Shown piece after piece: positions 33,735 through 46,300 of a DNA stretch of 64,000 nt. The first letter of the stretch is position 1, and each line of letters starts with the position of its first letter. The notes beneath the pieces are model-generated. The model was given only the letters and a program-made list of their open reading frames with translations. It searched no databases and was not told where the DNA came from. The translations under genes were made by a program, and so were the position numbers. Source of the stretch: Leptodontidium sp. MPI-SDFR-AT-0119 (taxonomy: Eukaryota > Ascomycota > Leotiomycetes > Helotiales > Leptodontidiaceae); the NCBI GenBank assembly GCA_020726505.1, contig JAHLEZ010000002.1:3720001-3784000 (forward strand), read 5' to 3'.

Positions 33735-36700
33735 TCACTTTAATCCAAAACCCTCACTCTCATTCACAGCACGCCAGAGCATATGCTCCAACTTTTCCTT
33801 CGATGAATAACGCCATAACGACAACATATTGAAGCACGTACGTGCTACGGGGAACCTTGGACCATCGTCCCCAAGGCACGAGAGCCTGATCACGAGGTTG
33901 GTCGCACCCATTGCAGGAATTCGATCACTTCCTGTTATGAAGCTGAGCAACTTTCGCTGATCTTTGGGGCTGGCAGCCTGGAAGGATTGCCAAAACCATT
34001 GCACGACCGGTTCGGTCTCCGCAGCATTTGGCACTTTCCAATTCTCACAAACCGATACTGCTCGAAGTGAAGCAATGTCGAGCGGTTCATCAGAACCTCT
34101 GATGAGAAGCTCAATCTCTTCTGGTCTGAAAAGAGAAAGGGCGTTCCCTCCACAAACGGTGAAAAAGCCTCTCTTAAAAGGTTCAAACTGGCGGGCCACC
34201 GCAGTGTCGAGAAGGTATCGAACGTACAAGTCGACGAATTCTCGCCTATTGGAATTCGTGACTGCTTTCTTCTCTCCATCTGGGCAGAGTGGTACTTGAG
34301 TAGACTGGCCATATCGATCAACATCGGCTACGAAATCTCGACAAAAAGTCGCTTCGACGTCACCACCAAAATCAAGAAGCTGACGAAGTCCACGGGCCAA
34401 GCTTGGTCTGAACTCAGCAAGGTCTTCAAGAGAATATGTCATGGAAGGCTTTGCGTGAGATGTTGCGCCCGGTGCAGCTGGAGGAGCGGCAGCAAGTAGC
34501 TTACGGAAAGCGAAAGGTGGAAGTGCCACGTCGAGTATAGTTGAGTTGTAGATTGCCAAGCCAAGGACAACACCCACCAGAAAGAACTGATCTGTTGTCT
34601 CAAAGCTGTTTGGGTTGAAGTAGCAAAATCCAGAGTCGTCGTCATAGGTGAACATTCCTGAGAAAGATTAGAATTTTGAAAGTTACTAGTTCGACAGTAG
34701 TTACCATGCTCGGGATTGAAGACATCCCTGACCAGTAGCAGGAACCATTCTTTCCTTAGACCACCTGCATCAATGCCCTCTTCTCCCCGAAATTCAATGC
34801 GTAGGCCCTTCTTGATCTCCTCTCCACCAGTACCCACAACTTCACCTACCCCCTTCAGACTGTCTTCAACGAGACAATCTCTCCTGATTTTCAAAACCAG
34901 GTATTGATTAACAGTCTTCCGAGTCATGATACTGTCAAAGAATGCCTCTCTCGCTTTGACTTCCATTTGGCGTCGGGCATCGTGTTCCATGATCTGAATT
35001 TTGGCCCAAATACTGAGGAAGAAGGGGTATTGGCAGAAGGCAAACTTGCCTCGTTTAGACTCCCATGCTTCAAAATCGGCTATCAGATCCGAATAATCGA
35101 GTAGTGTATTGTAGAAGTCGCTTGTGGGAAGGATCTGTCCGTGATTATGTGCCCTGTCTCGGGCAGCCAAGCCTGCGCTGTGAGCGTCTAGTAGAGTAGC
35201 CATTGCAGGCTTTGCTTCCCCACGTCTCGCCAGTCCACTATTGTTCGCTGAAAAGACTAATGCCATTACTCTTGCTGCAGCCTTGATCTGCCAATCATCG
35301 TTGTAAATGACAGGTTTTGGTTTGCCATCATGCTTCTTGCTCGACTGACCCGGAGTTCCAAGAGCAGCATGAAGAGCAGCTGAAGTGGCTCGTCCCGAGC
35401 CACCAATACTTGGTATCAAGTCCGCCGTTGGATCTTGATCAACCTCACGCTTTTTGCCATGCTGCCTTGTCAGTCGGTATGTGACAAAGCTGCCAATCAA
35501 ATCCGTGGTTCTCTGAAATTGTCCATCCGAAAACCTGGCGAACCATGAAACGAGATGGTGATGACACTCGTTCGGAACATTTGATAACAGTCCCAGGATC
35601 CTTTTGATGATACCTGAGTGCTGCCCCGAACTACCCCTAGTTGCATCGGGCTTTGTGGGCATACTAGCTTGTGTTCCTCTGGTTCGTGCATCTGTAGTGG
35701 CTTGTTTTCCAGCACTTGGTCGTGATCGCTCTCGTGATCTCGACCGGCTTCTCTCGCTCAGTTTCGTTACGTTGTGCGTAGGATATAATATGGGATTCAC
35801 CAGAATGATCAAGATAAAACGGAGATCACTAGGTTCTTTCAGAGGTCGACCAGGTCGCTTGAGCAAACTTTCGATTGCCTTCAGCAGGACCCGTTGCGTA
35901 TAAAACTGAGCCTCCATAACGCGATCTTCAATATCATCCAGTTCCGTTGTGGATGGAATTCTCAGCTGAGACATATAGATTTCTGACGATGATATTTCAT
36001 CCAACTTCTTCCGCCATGATTTCCCCGAGTTGAGAACCAAGTGATACCATTCGGCCACCTCAGACCAATCGATTCGAGGAGATCTCAAGGTAACAATGTC
36101 CGTAGTATCGTTCGAAGTATCTCCAACACGGTGAGTCCGTGACCTCTCCGGGCTCCTCAGATCAGATCGATTACCAGTCCACCAAGAACCATTTTCGGCA
36201 AAATCGCCAATAAGAAGTGTTTTTGCGTCCATTTCAGACAACTCCGTCTCTTTTCGAGCGCTGTGGTCAGCTAGCGGAGCTGTCGCATTACGTCTGATGC
36301 CCTCACTTTGTGCCCTCGGTGCCATGCTTGGTCGTACTGTGCTGAATGAGCTATTAATACATTCGAATGAACCAAAAGAAGTTATGATATAATCTTCCAG
36401 AGGCTTGAAAATGTTCTTGGCAGAACCATGACGATTCTGCTGCCCTTGGTCAACAATCTCTCTGTCGCCCAAGTTTCCTACTCTCAGAGGATGTGAATGG
36501 AGTTCTCTGTTCCTCTGTTCCATATGGGTATCGAAGAAGCTTCCTGGAGAAGATTTTGAGTAGGGAAGAGCATTGACCTGTCGCGGATCGCCTGCACACG
36601 GATTCGAAGGTCCTGGATAGCCGTCCATTTGGACAATAGGGCGACCAGACAGATGTACTGGGGGGCTGTTGGCTGGGATTCTGAGGCTACCTTCCCCGAT

Positions 36701-37515
36701 ACTTGGCTGGTTGTGGACCGGGACATCTTCACCTAAGGTTGTGGATTTCCAAGCCGGTGACTGAGGTGGAGAAGGAGCTGGACTGGAAGTAGATCCTTCA
36801 TCATGTTTCAAGCGTTCAACAAGATAGGCTGTAACGCACTGATCGACAATCTGCCTAGTCCTTCCAACAGACAAGGGAATAACTGATTTCATCAGTATAG
36901 CACTTAGACCAGCCACCATAACGCACCTTTCTGAGCATGACCTGACCTGGGATACGTTCCAGCTTTGGCAGTAACGGGAGCCCTATGTCCATCCCCTCGT
37001 CTTGCTTCTAGTGCAATTGGTTTCAGATCATTTATAGTCAAGCAAACCGTACACCTGAAAACCTTCAACTCCTTTGGCCACCGTACCATAGAATCGCAGG
37101 TCATACATTTTCCAGTCATCAAGTCTTTGTCGGGGACTTTCTGCTTCGGTGTTGGGTTTTGAATGATATTTCGAGCCGCAATGGGAGAAACGGAATCTTC
37201 GTCTGTGGATTCGAATCCAGCTGCCTGCGCAGATTCGCCATGACGCTTCTTTTTTGTCGAGAACAGTGAAGGGAATGGGTGGCTCATTGAGCGTCCATGG
37301 CTCGGTGTTCGTGTGGGTTTCGAGGTGTTCGAAGCACCATGGCTCGAGTGAGAAGGGGGAGGCAAGCTGGGAATGCCATATGCATTGTTGAGGATGTCGG
37401 CTTCGGAGACTCTGGGACGTGGTCGCGCAGGAGATGCTGGTAGTCCATTGACGGGATTGGGGCCCGTCTCATTGCGTGTGCTGGGTGAAAGCAGTCTGCT
37501 GGACCACGGAGGCAT
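33735..37515 (-). CDS. HUL4: HECT E3 ubiquitin ligase, Hul4 type
   Basis: Transfers ubiquitin through a HECT catalytic Cys. The N-terminus (MPPWSSRLLSPSTRNETGPN) is disordered. A two-CxxC zinc motif follows, GKCMTCDSMVRWPKELKVFR with CTVC after it, which is a feature of fungal Hul4 homologues. A long middle region begins IPLSVGRTRQIVDQCVTAYL and contains Ser/Pro-rich linkers. The HECT domain starts about EEIKKGLRIEFRGEEGIDAG, crosses an intron (about 34657-34703) into MFTYDDDSGFCYFNP, and has its active-site Cys in RFPVARTCFNMLSLW. It ends ESEGFGLK at the TGA at 33735. Total about 1,230 residues. A short intron near 36905-36945 separates exon 1 from the main exon. Intact. Confidence 0.88.
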
Positions 37516-38421
37516 TTCACAACTCTGGATCGTGAGCTGCTCGATTCAGGTTGCACATAGGGTGTTGACGGTTCATTGAAGAGGTCGAAAGAAGCTCAGG
37601 CTTATCTGCAAGGTTTCGGAGCTGTTACTGATCTGCCGCGGGTTTGTTTTCGTCCTCGTATTGCTTGCTAGGGCACCATGAAGTAGAAGCAGGACCTGAC
37701 CGTTGGACACCGCGTTTCCCTCCTTTTGGAACGCGCTTGCCACACAAGCTTTGAGTTTCGCAGGCAGGGAAGTATCGTTTAGTCTAGCAGCATTCCAACA
37801 TCACATCTGGACATTGGAAAGCTTGTTGTCAAAGGGGGTTCCCAGCTCAAATAAAATACATAAATTGTTAAAAAGTTGTCGGCCATCATGCGCAGTGATT
37901 GCACCCCGGTTTCAATTCAAGCGGCTAGTTGTTGGAGGGGCATTCGGGCAGGGGTGATCTTGTATCAATACGAGTTTGATAGATTGTCCCTTATCGGACG
38001 GGGTGGCAATCGGTTCATCCTAGTAGAATTTTTGGAATTCACAGACAAAAGAAAGGGGCCAGTTGGATGTTTCAATGTTGGTCGTAGAGGAAGATGATGT
38101 TGGATCAAGGCATAACTTCCACACTTGCAGAATTTGCGATGAAATGGCTCCTAGGAGGTACCCAATTTTGGGGACAAATTGAAACCAGGCTCATCCCAAA
38201 TGGACGATGTGAAGGTCAGTGGGTCGATTTTCAAGTCGGCCTGTACGGGGCAACGCAATATCACCAAAAACAATTTGCCCTGGGTTCAATTCTTTCATTC
38301 ATTCATCCATGTCTGAAATCAGCAAAATCGCCAGATTGCTTTTGCCAGGCCATACACCAGAGCAATATCCACCCCTGCATTTCGAAGAAGCATAAACCAC
38401 GCAAAACACCCGCTAACACAT
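37516..38421. other. Intergenic
   Basis: Promoter of the HECT ligase gene (left part) and 3' flank of RPL15 (right part). Frames at 37703-37957 and 38094-38444 on the plus strand have no recognisable features. Confidence 0.5.
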
Positions 38422-39253
38422 CTATCTGTATCGTTGGAGGTTGAGGGTGTTGTGTCTCTTCCAGGTCTTTCTGCGGCCAGCGGTTGTCTTGTTGTATCCG
38501 TGACCCTTGCCCAAACCACGGGACTTCTTGCCGGTTGCGGTAAGTCCACGGGACTCGCGGTGCTTGTGGACTGGGTTGACGATCCAGTTGATACGAGCAT
38601 CACGGCGGATGGCCTTGTGTTGGGGGTCGACGAGGATGACCTCGAAGTATTTGTAGGTCGAGTCCTGGTTGATCCAGTAGGAGTTCAAGACCCGCAAGTT
38701 GGCGCAGCGACGTCCGACACGCTCCTCAGCAGTCGACTTCAATGATCGTTGGTACTTCAGTTGGTTGACACCCTGGTTGGTTGGCTTGCCTACACAGAGC
38801 CTCCATCAGCACCACTTCCCACAGCCAGGTATCCAGGATTCAATCTTACCATAGGTGGCACCCTTTGGTACTGGGCGCTTGCGACCTCCACGGCGGACAC
38901 GGACACGGTAGATAACATAGCCCTGCTTGGCCTTGTAACCTAGACGGCGTGCCTTATCCGGACGAGATGGGCGGGAAGCACGGTGGACGACGTTCAATTG
39001 TCGAAGCTATATTATGCACTCTCAGCAAAGTTCAACGAGTGTATAGCAAGGAGCATCATAAGATGTCCACATTCAATTCCACATCCACAATATTCCAACA
39101 TGTCCGGAGAGCAGATTCGAAGTATTGGTTCGGTTTCGAGGTTGCGAAAGGATCGATTTATCTTACCTCCCAGCATCGGACACGGAGAAGGAAGCGAAGG
39201 ACATCGGACTGCTTCTTCTTTTGCAATTCCTCAACATACTTAAGGGCACCCAT
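38422..39253 (-). CDS. RPL15: 60S ribosomal protein L15 (eL15)
   Basis: Large-subunit ribosomal protein. Exon 1 (39167-39253) gives [20 protein letters not shown] with donor GTAAGA. Exon 2 (about 38853-39006) gives [20 protein letters not shown] and ends after GATYG. Exon 3 starts [20 protein letters not shown] and runs through [20 protein letters not shown] to [15 protein letters not shown] and the TAG at 38422-38424. Full length (about 203 residues) and highly conserved. The gene is intact and its intron boundaries restore the frame exactly. Confidence 0.96.
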
Positions 39254-39929
39254 CTGCGAGAGAGAGAGTCAGCATTGCGTTGTGAAAATTGGGTGCGGAA
39301 TTTTCGAAGAGTTCGGCCTCGAAACGTCGCAGACGATCGAACACAGCGGATCGAAGAGCCCTGGTTTTGCGGTGGCAGATTCGAGAGCAAGAGGATGGAG
39401 CGATTCGTAAAGTATGGACTTGACTGACCTTGACTGAGAGAGGGGGTGTATGTTGGTTGTCGTGGTTGTCGTTGATGTTCAAAAGTTCTCGACAGCGAAG
39501 TTGAAATGTTCTCCGTGGGCGACTCGCGTAATATTCGCATTTAGGAATAGCGTGGGCGCTTTGACCACCAGACTTCTGGCACTGGCGCTGGCGCTGGCGC
39601 TGGCGCTAGCGCTAAGGCTTGGCAAAGCTCCTCCAGCTAAACACTCGAGATGCAAGGCTTTAATTATAAGCAGAACATCCCAGATTCTTCATCGCAACAT
39701 GCTTCGTACTTGGGTATCCCACATAATACTACTCTGAAATTGTTTGTGTCAATGGTGTATTTCAAGCTCTATTCTGCCCCCATATTCTGACGCCGGATGC
39801 AGAAGTTGAGCTCTCAGCTTGAAACTGGCTGTTGCAGTCACTAGCCAGCACGACGCTCCGGAATCAAAGCATTGATGATGAATCCTCAATCTACATGAGC
39901 CTATCAGCACACCAAGGCCAAAGTAAAAC
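39254..39929. other. Divergent intergenic region, RPL15 / HET gene
   Basis: It contains the RPL15 promoter and, at the right end, the upstream region of the HET gene. A CTGGCG hexamer repeat lies at 39582-39611. No gene is supported. Confidence 0.5.
39582..39611. repeat. CTGGCG hexanucleotide repeat
   Basis: Four perfect copies of CTGGCG (39582-39605) followed by a variant CTAGCG. A simple-sequence tract in the RPL15 upstream region. Confidence 0.9.
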
Positions 39930-42822
39930 ATGGCGAACACTGAACCGCAAAACCGTGGTGGTCCCCATCTTCCAACGCCCATCAAGCGTACGTAAGATTT
40001 GACCAACTTGCACTTTCTGTTTATTTTGTTGAGATATAGTAGAGACTTTTCTCAACTATTTGGACCTTCCTAGTGTTATGGTTATTTGACCAGTGTCGAT
40101 ACATTTCCTCTCAGCTTTCACATTTTGGGTTGCTGAATCTGAGTGCTGCAGGCACCTCATCGTGTATCACCTGCGATGACCTTCAAGTGTCATCTTCAAA
40201 GACTCCTTCGTTTTCTTTGAAGGATATCTCTATCTCTGCAAAGCAGGGTTGTAACTCATGCATGGTGCTGCAAAATAGCTATTTTCACAACATAGACCGA
40301 TCCCGTGGGAACATCTCAGACCAGCTGTCAGATATCAATTTCCAGATACCGCTGTTAGATGCAGGGTTCCCCATGGGTTTGGCTTCTTCAGATGATGAAG
40401 GGTGGTATTCTTGGGACGAAATATTCACAGAAGTCTCTGCAGCAAAATCACCATGGTCAGTCATCGGGCAAGCTACCGAGAGAAAGGAGAGTGCTCTCGA
40501 ATCAATTCCGGTGTTGAAAGGATGGATCGAAACATGCCGGGCTTCTCACCCCCAATGTTCAATGCGGAATCCAAACCTGCCAACACGAGTTATCGACGTA
40601 GATGGTGATACACTCTCCCTCTACATTTCAAGGCACGAAAAGGAACCTTACGCAGCTTTGAGTCATTGTTGGGGAAAGCAGCTTGTCATACAGACGCACA
40701 AGTCCTCTTTTGAAGATAGAATTCTTGACATACCATGGGGTAGTCTCTCCAGTACGTTCCAGGATACCGTCACAACCACGAGGCTACTAGGTCTCAAGTA
40801 CTTATGGATTGACTCGCTTTGCATCATCCAGGATGACGCCGAAGACTGGGCACGAGAGTCTGGGAGCATGGCTTCGATCTACGATGGTGCTCAGATTGTC
40901 ATTGCGGCAAGTGACAGCAGCGACGGCCACGACGGCTTTCTCAAAGACCGACCATCCACGAACGGTTCTAAGACTATATTTGGAGGCACAAATGCAGATG
41001 GCGAGCCATATAAGATCAAAGTTCGCCAAGGAGACGACCACCGATGGTATGGAAACCTACTACCACCTCGGAGTCAGGTCGTACGTGACTCGTCCCCGTT
41101 ATTTAATCGCGGATGGGCATTTCAAGAAAGGCTTCTTGCTACTCGATATGTCCAATTCCGATCTCAGGAGCTAGTTTGGGAATGCAGGACATCCCTCTGG
41201 TGTGAATGTGGTACGCTGAGTCGACCTTCACAGCAGCGAATGCCAGCCTCCAAGAAGACATTTTACAACTCTCTACGGTCTCAAGATCATCAAGTGCTAT
41301 TTTCGTTATGGAGCCGAATTGTCAATACCTATGCATCCAAAGCACTCACTAATGGCGGTGACATCCTGCCGGCTCTGTCAGGCCTTGCGAAGCGATTTCG
41401 AGAATCTGGCGCAGGTGACTATCTGGCGGGATTGTGGCGTGAAGACCTGCCCCTATCTCTCCTGTAAGGCAATATTTTTTTTTTTGTAAAAGCATCAGAA
41501 AGGGGGGGGGGGTTTTTTCAGACCCAAAAAGTACGCGAACATTCTGATATGGTGATAGGTGGGAAGCTCATGGAACAAGAGCAACTCCATACCGAGCACC
41601 TTCTTGGTCCTGGGCATCGATTGATACCTCGACCACTGGCTCGTCCCTAATCGCCGAATCGTCCTCAGACAGCAAGGCATCCGCCCGTACTGAGATTCTA
41701 GCAACAGTCAACATTGTGGGTTGCGAATCTGGCATAGCTGACTCGACTGGCCGTGTCACCGCGGGTCGTTTGACAATCACAGGACAAACAGTGGACATCG
41801 TTGCCATGGCGCGTGAAATGATAAATGGATACGAGTCACCGTTTGATTGTAAGTAAACATGTATACGCCATGATCCAATCGATCCCAGGTCAACTCCCCA
41901 ATGACTTGTATTCTTCCTAGAACAATTCCAAGCAGGCAACTACTAATTCTCCTGTAATTCAGGGGCTGCTAGACTTCCTCGCGTTAAGTCGCGTCTTAGC
42001 CAGGCACGTTTCACAGACCCAGAATCTCCCACTTCGCCTGAAGGCCACGTAGATGAGGTCACTGGGAGCGATACTGGTTAGTATACAACTGACTTTCTTA
42101 TTCATACACGGACTTACAAGTGCGCAGATGAAGTACCCGTATCTATCAAGCCAATCAGCCAACACGATGCTGCCCTCAAGATTCCTACCACGACAAAGAA
42201 GCCTCGGAGAACTCACAAGCTCCTGGGAGTTGAACGAAGTGCCACGCCAAAGGCATCTCTGTATAGCCAACCGGTGCTAGGCACCGAAACAGAAACGGTT
42301 GAAATTCTACAGACGAATAACAAGTCAAAGGAACCCCCAATTCCCACCGCAAACCCAACCCTAGCATCCAAACCCATATCCACCCTGATGTCCGAATGGC
42401 CCAGCAATGAACTACAGCATCGAAAATTCAGTTCCATAGAAACCCCCCTCGATTTCGTCGGGATGGAGAATATACCCATCCGAACTCAACTCGTCGTTGA
42501 AAGTCAGCCAATGTGGCAGGATGTGAGGCGACCTCACGACTCGTGGGATTGTGCAGCTTCCGGCCCATTTACTTTCGGATTCCACGCAGATACAATCATT
42601 CCAAATCTGCATCAGGACGAGCTAATCTGTATTCTCATTGCCGAAACAGTTGGAGCTCCACGGGCTCTTGTTCTGCGGAAGGTCAGTACCAACGATTCGG
42701 ACGGGCCAATATATGAGAGGGTGGGATTGATCGATAGAATCATACTTGGGTCGGGCGTGCGGAGTAATGGCTGGATGGGAATCTTTGGGGGCGCTCGTAC
42801 GAGGACTGTTACGATCATTTGA
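39930..42822 (+). CDS. HET-domain protein, intact multi-exon gene
   Basis: A member of the heterokaryon-incompatibility family (self/non-self recognition; NLR-like cell-death effectors in some cases). The body 40144-41463 carries the HET signatures YAALSHCWG, LGLKYLWIDSLCIIQDD, SMASIYDGAQIVIAASDS and NRGWAFQERLLATRYVQF. The apparent stop at 41467 lies inside an intron: donor GTAAGG at 41464 and acceptor GATAG at 41558 continue LPLSL-L-WEAHGTR into APSWSWASIDTS. Further introns (41849-41962, 42077-42127) join segments to the C-terminal DSDGPIYERVGLIDRIIL and end at a TGA at 42820-42822. The start is less sure: ATG 39930 (MANTEPQNRGG) with donor GTAAGA at 39992 and an acceptor at 40143 gives an in-frame join, but other starts are possible. 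Confidence 0.82.
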
Positions 42823-43302
42823 GTTGAGATGATAATTCGGGACTATCAGGATGTATGTTGTCTTTTGGAGCCATCGTCACTTCGTCGTTACGTAGTGTGC
42901 TTCACGCTTCATTACAATACACCAAAGGTGATGATCGTCGCGTATCCCACTCACTCTCAGGTGGTTCCGAGTGAAGATTTGTGGAGGGAGAGGTGCAGAT
43001 ATATTTGTTTACACAGACCGGTTAGTGACCTACCTATCTAGATAAATATCAGATCAAATCATATCATATATGACAACGAGTTTCCTCCCTCCCACCCTCC
43101 CTACACCCATTCGGTCATGTCTGATTGTCTGACTTTCTTCCAGGTTCCATACTGAGACTCCAGATGTTCATTCCTTGTCCCAAGATAAATTTGAAATAAC
43201 AGTAAGGCGTGATGAAAGAGTATGAGATATAAAAACACAGCACACGAGACACATCGTGTAAATGCATCTCCTTGGACATATTCCCCACAAAACCGACCTT
43301 CT
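42823..43302. other. Convergent 3' spacer
   Basis: Between the stop codons of the HET gene (+) and the ABC transporter (-). No gene seen. Confidence 0.5.
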
Positions 43303-46300
43303 TCACGCAGCATCATGACTCTCCCACAAAGTTCTAAACCATCCACCCTCTCTGCCCAGTAACTCTTCCGGCGAGCCATCTTCCACCACACGGCCCTTAT
43401 CCAACACAACCACACGGCCACACGCAACAGCGACCTCACGATGATGAGTAACCATAACAACAGTGTACTTTTCAAAACGATCCAGCAAAGCCCTCATCAT
43501 CCGTCTCTCCGTGTCCGCATCCGCACTCGAGGTAATTTCATCGAGCAAGAGGAGTCCCCCATCAATACCCGTCTCGCGGATCTTCACTAACCGCCGGAGT
43601 AGGACTCGCGCGAAGCCAAACAGCTGTTTCTGGCCCGAGCTGAGCTCTGCGCCGCTGATGGGAGCGTCGAGTCCGCCTTTGGCTTCTACGATGGCGGTTA
43701 GATCGAGGTCATGTAGAACAGTAAGGCACTCTGCTGTGAGGGCTATACCCCATGGATCGAGGTTGGCGCGGAAAGTGCTGTTGTTGTCGGGAAGAAAGAC
43801 TGCGTCCTGAGAAGTGGCAAGGATGCGTTCTCGGAGCTGGGTTTGGTCGACTGTACTGAGTGAAATACCATCAATGGTGATCGGGTTTTCTTCAGCAGGG
43901 TTCCTTGGAGTTGCGGACACAGGTTCAATTAGGCGGAGAAGGAGAGCAAGTATGGTAGATTTGCCACTTAATATAGCATTCAATCAGTAACGGGTTCCTC
44001 AACGAACGGCTGAAGTGACATGACTTGTTATGGTAGAGGTTTAAAAAAAAAAAATTAAACGCACCTGCCAGTTCGTCCACATATTGCAATCTTCTCTCCC
44101 GGCTTGAAAAAGAGAGATAGTTCCTCCAACACTCGTTCTGTGCCTGTATAGCTCACAGCCACTTTGTTGACCCGCATCTCACCAGTAGCTAGGAGATTCT
44201 CAAAAGTCAGCATAGCATCTTGTGGGCCAAAAAGAGAAGTGTAGTGGATACTCTCCATTGACCCAGGATCAAGTTCTAGGTCAATGAGAGTAGGTACCAG
44301 ACGAAATGGGTACGTACCTGGCCAACCCTTGTCCAGCTTCGCACTTTCCGTCTTGGTACGTTCCAATTCCGTTTCTTCTTCAAAGCTCTTTAGCCTGGCG
44401 ATAGCACCAAGAGATGTCTCAAGACCAGTATATGCAACGATGACAGTCGTCAGCGTGGAGCCGAGCGACATCAAAGTGACCAAACCTGCACCAACACTGC
44501 CAGCGTTTGAGCGCAGCTGTGTCGCTAACGCCACAAGAATAACGGCGAGAATGGCCACAATAACATTCATGGTTAACATGAGCCATTGTTGCGCCATTGC
44601 AAGCAGATATGAGGGACGCTGGGAATTATCAAGAAGAACATTGTTACGTGCTTGCTGTTGCGGAAACCAGCCAAAGGCACGAATAGTAGGCAGTCCTTTG
44701 ACCGTGTCAAGAAAGTTCGTGCTTTACGAGGGATAATTGTCAGCAAAGCTTGAGAGGAAGGAGATAAATTCAGAGGTATGGGACAGAACGGTACATACTA
44801 AAGTGGAGATTTCGCTTCAAGATCGAGGATACGGAGCCGCTTTGATGTCGGAAGATAGACACGCTGGACAGCCCACAACATGGCAATGAAGACAGGATAA
44901 CTCACAGCAGGCCAGGCTGAAGATACTGCGATCACAACGGCCTGTCCGACCGCGTTAGACAAGGTAAATCCCATGTTGTTTACCATGCGTGGAAGCTGAA
45001 TATCTAAGATATTCATATCCTGGCAAAGCAAATTCAGTACTTTACCCACGTCTGTGGTACTCAGAAAGCGGAGACTGCTGTGCATGATCGTTTCGATTGC
45101 GGCATGATGTAAGCTCGTTCCTGTGAGGCGAACCCCTGTGCGCAGCATAATAAGTCCAGCCGGGAACACACAGAGGACTGAAGATGCTCCAAGAAGTGCA
45201 TATATGCCAATCCAATAGGCAAACGAATGATCTGGAGATGTTGAAGTCGAGTCTGAAGACCACAGCTTGAGCCATATCGTCGGGAAGTTAGAGCCGAACC
45301 CATTACCAACAATAAGAACCAGGAAAATCAAGAGAGGCCAGAGTCCAATAGTGGATAGCCAATGGCGGTACAATCCCATGTCTGCGATTGGCATAGCCAC
45401 AGAGGGGGTTCCAGCTGGTACTGAGCAAGGACCGGTGAGTGTCTGAAGGGCATCTTTGGAGTCCTCTTTTGACGAAGTTTTCGCTTCTTCGATAGTCACT
45501 CCACAACTTTCTAGGGTTTGCTTGGCAATCTGAGCATTAGCCTCGAATATATCTACGAGACCAAGTCTCTGGATCCACTTGCTGTCTTTCGAGATCTCCG
45601 AAAATGTTCCTTGGTCAACAACGGTGCCATGCGAGGAGAGTGTCACGATGTAATCAGCAACGGAGAGAAACTGTCTTGCGTGTGTACACAAAATAGTGGT
45701 GGTTCCGCGTCTACGCAGTAAGCCGGCAGGTCCCAAGACAGACTGGCACACTCTTTTCTGCGTGGAGCCATCTAATCCGCTGAATATATCGTCGAGCAAG
45801 AGTATTTCGGCATCGTGATAAAGTGCCCTCGCAAGCGAGACTCGCTGGCGCTGTCCCCCACTAAGCGAAGTACCCTTTTGTCCGACAATTGTTTTGTCAC
45901 CTTGGGGCAGGCTTGCCAGATCCTCTACAAGCATAGTTGCTTCTATAACATCGGCGTAGCGAGCTGTATCAAAAGAAGAAAATCCAATGATGTTGTCCGC
46001 GATGGAAGCATTGAAAAGAAATGGCGCCTGATCACAATAAGCCAGTTTGGCTGACCTCAAAGCTACAGTACCCTGGGCAAACGGAACTTCACCTAGAAGC
46101 GCCCTGCACAGCGTCGATTTTCCAGAGGCCACTGGTCCTAGGATGAATGTGATCGATGACTTGAGGAGCTGTAAGTTGATATTTTTCAGGACTAGATTTT
46201 CTTGAGTCCAGCCAAAGCTTCCATCGCAAATTCTTACAGATGGATCTTGAATTTCGTGCTGCTTCTCAGCCTTCTCGTTATTGCCATGGGATTGTGGTTC

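Noticed and set aside
41464..41467. Apparent truncation of the HET protein at 41467
   Set aside because: The TAA is part of a GTAAGG donor; splicing to 41559 continues in frame into the conserved SWSWAS segment, so the gene is intact.
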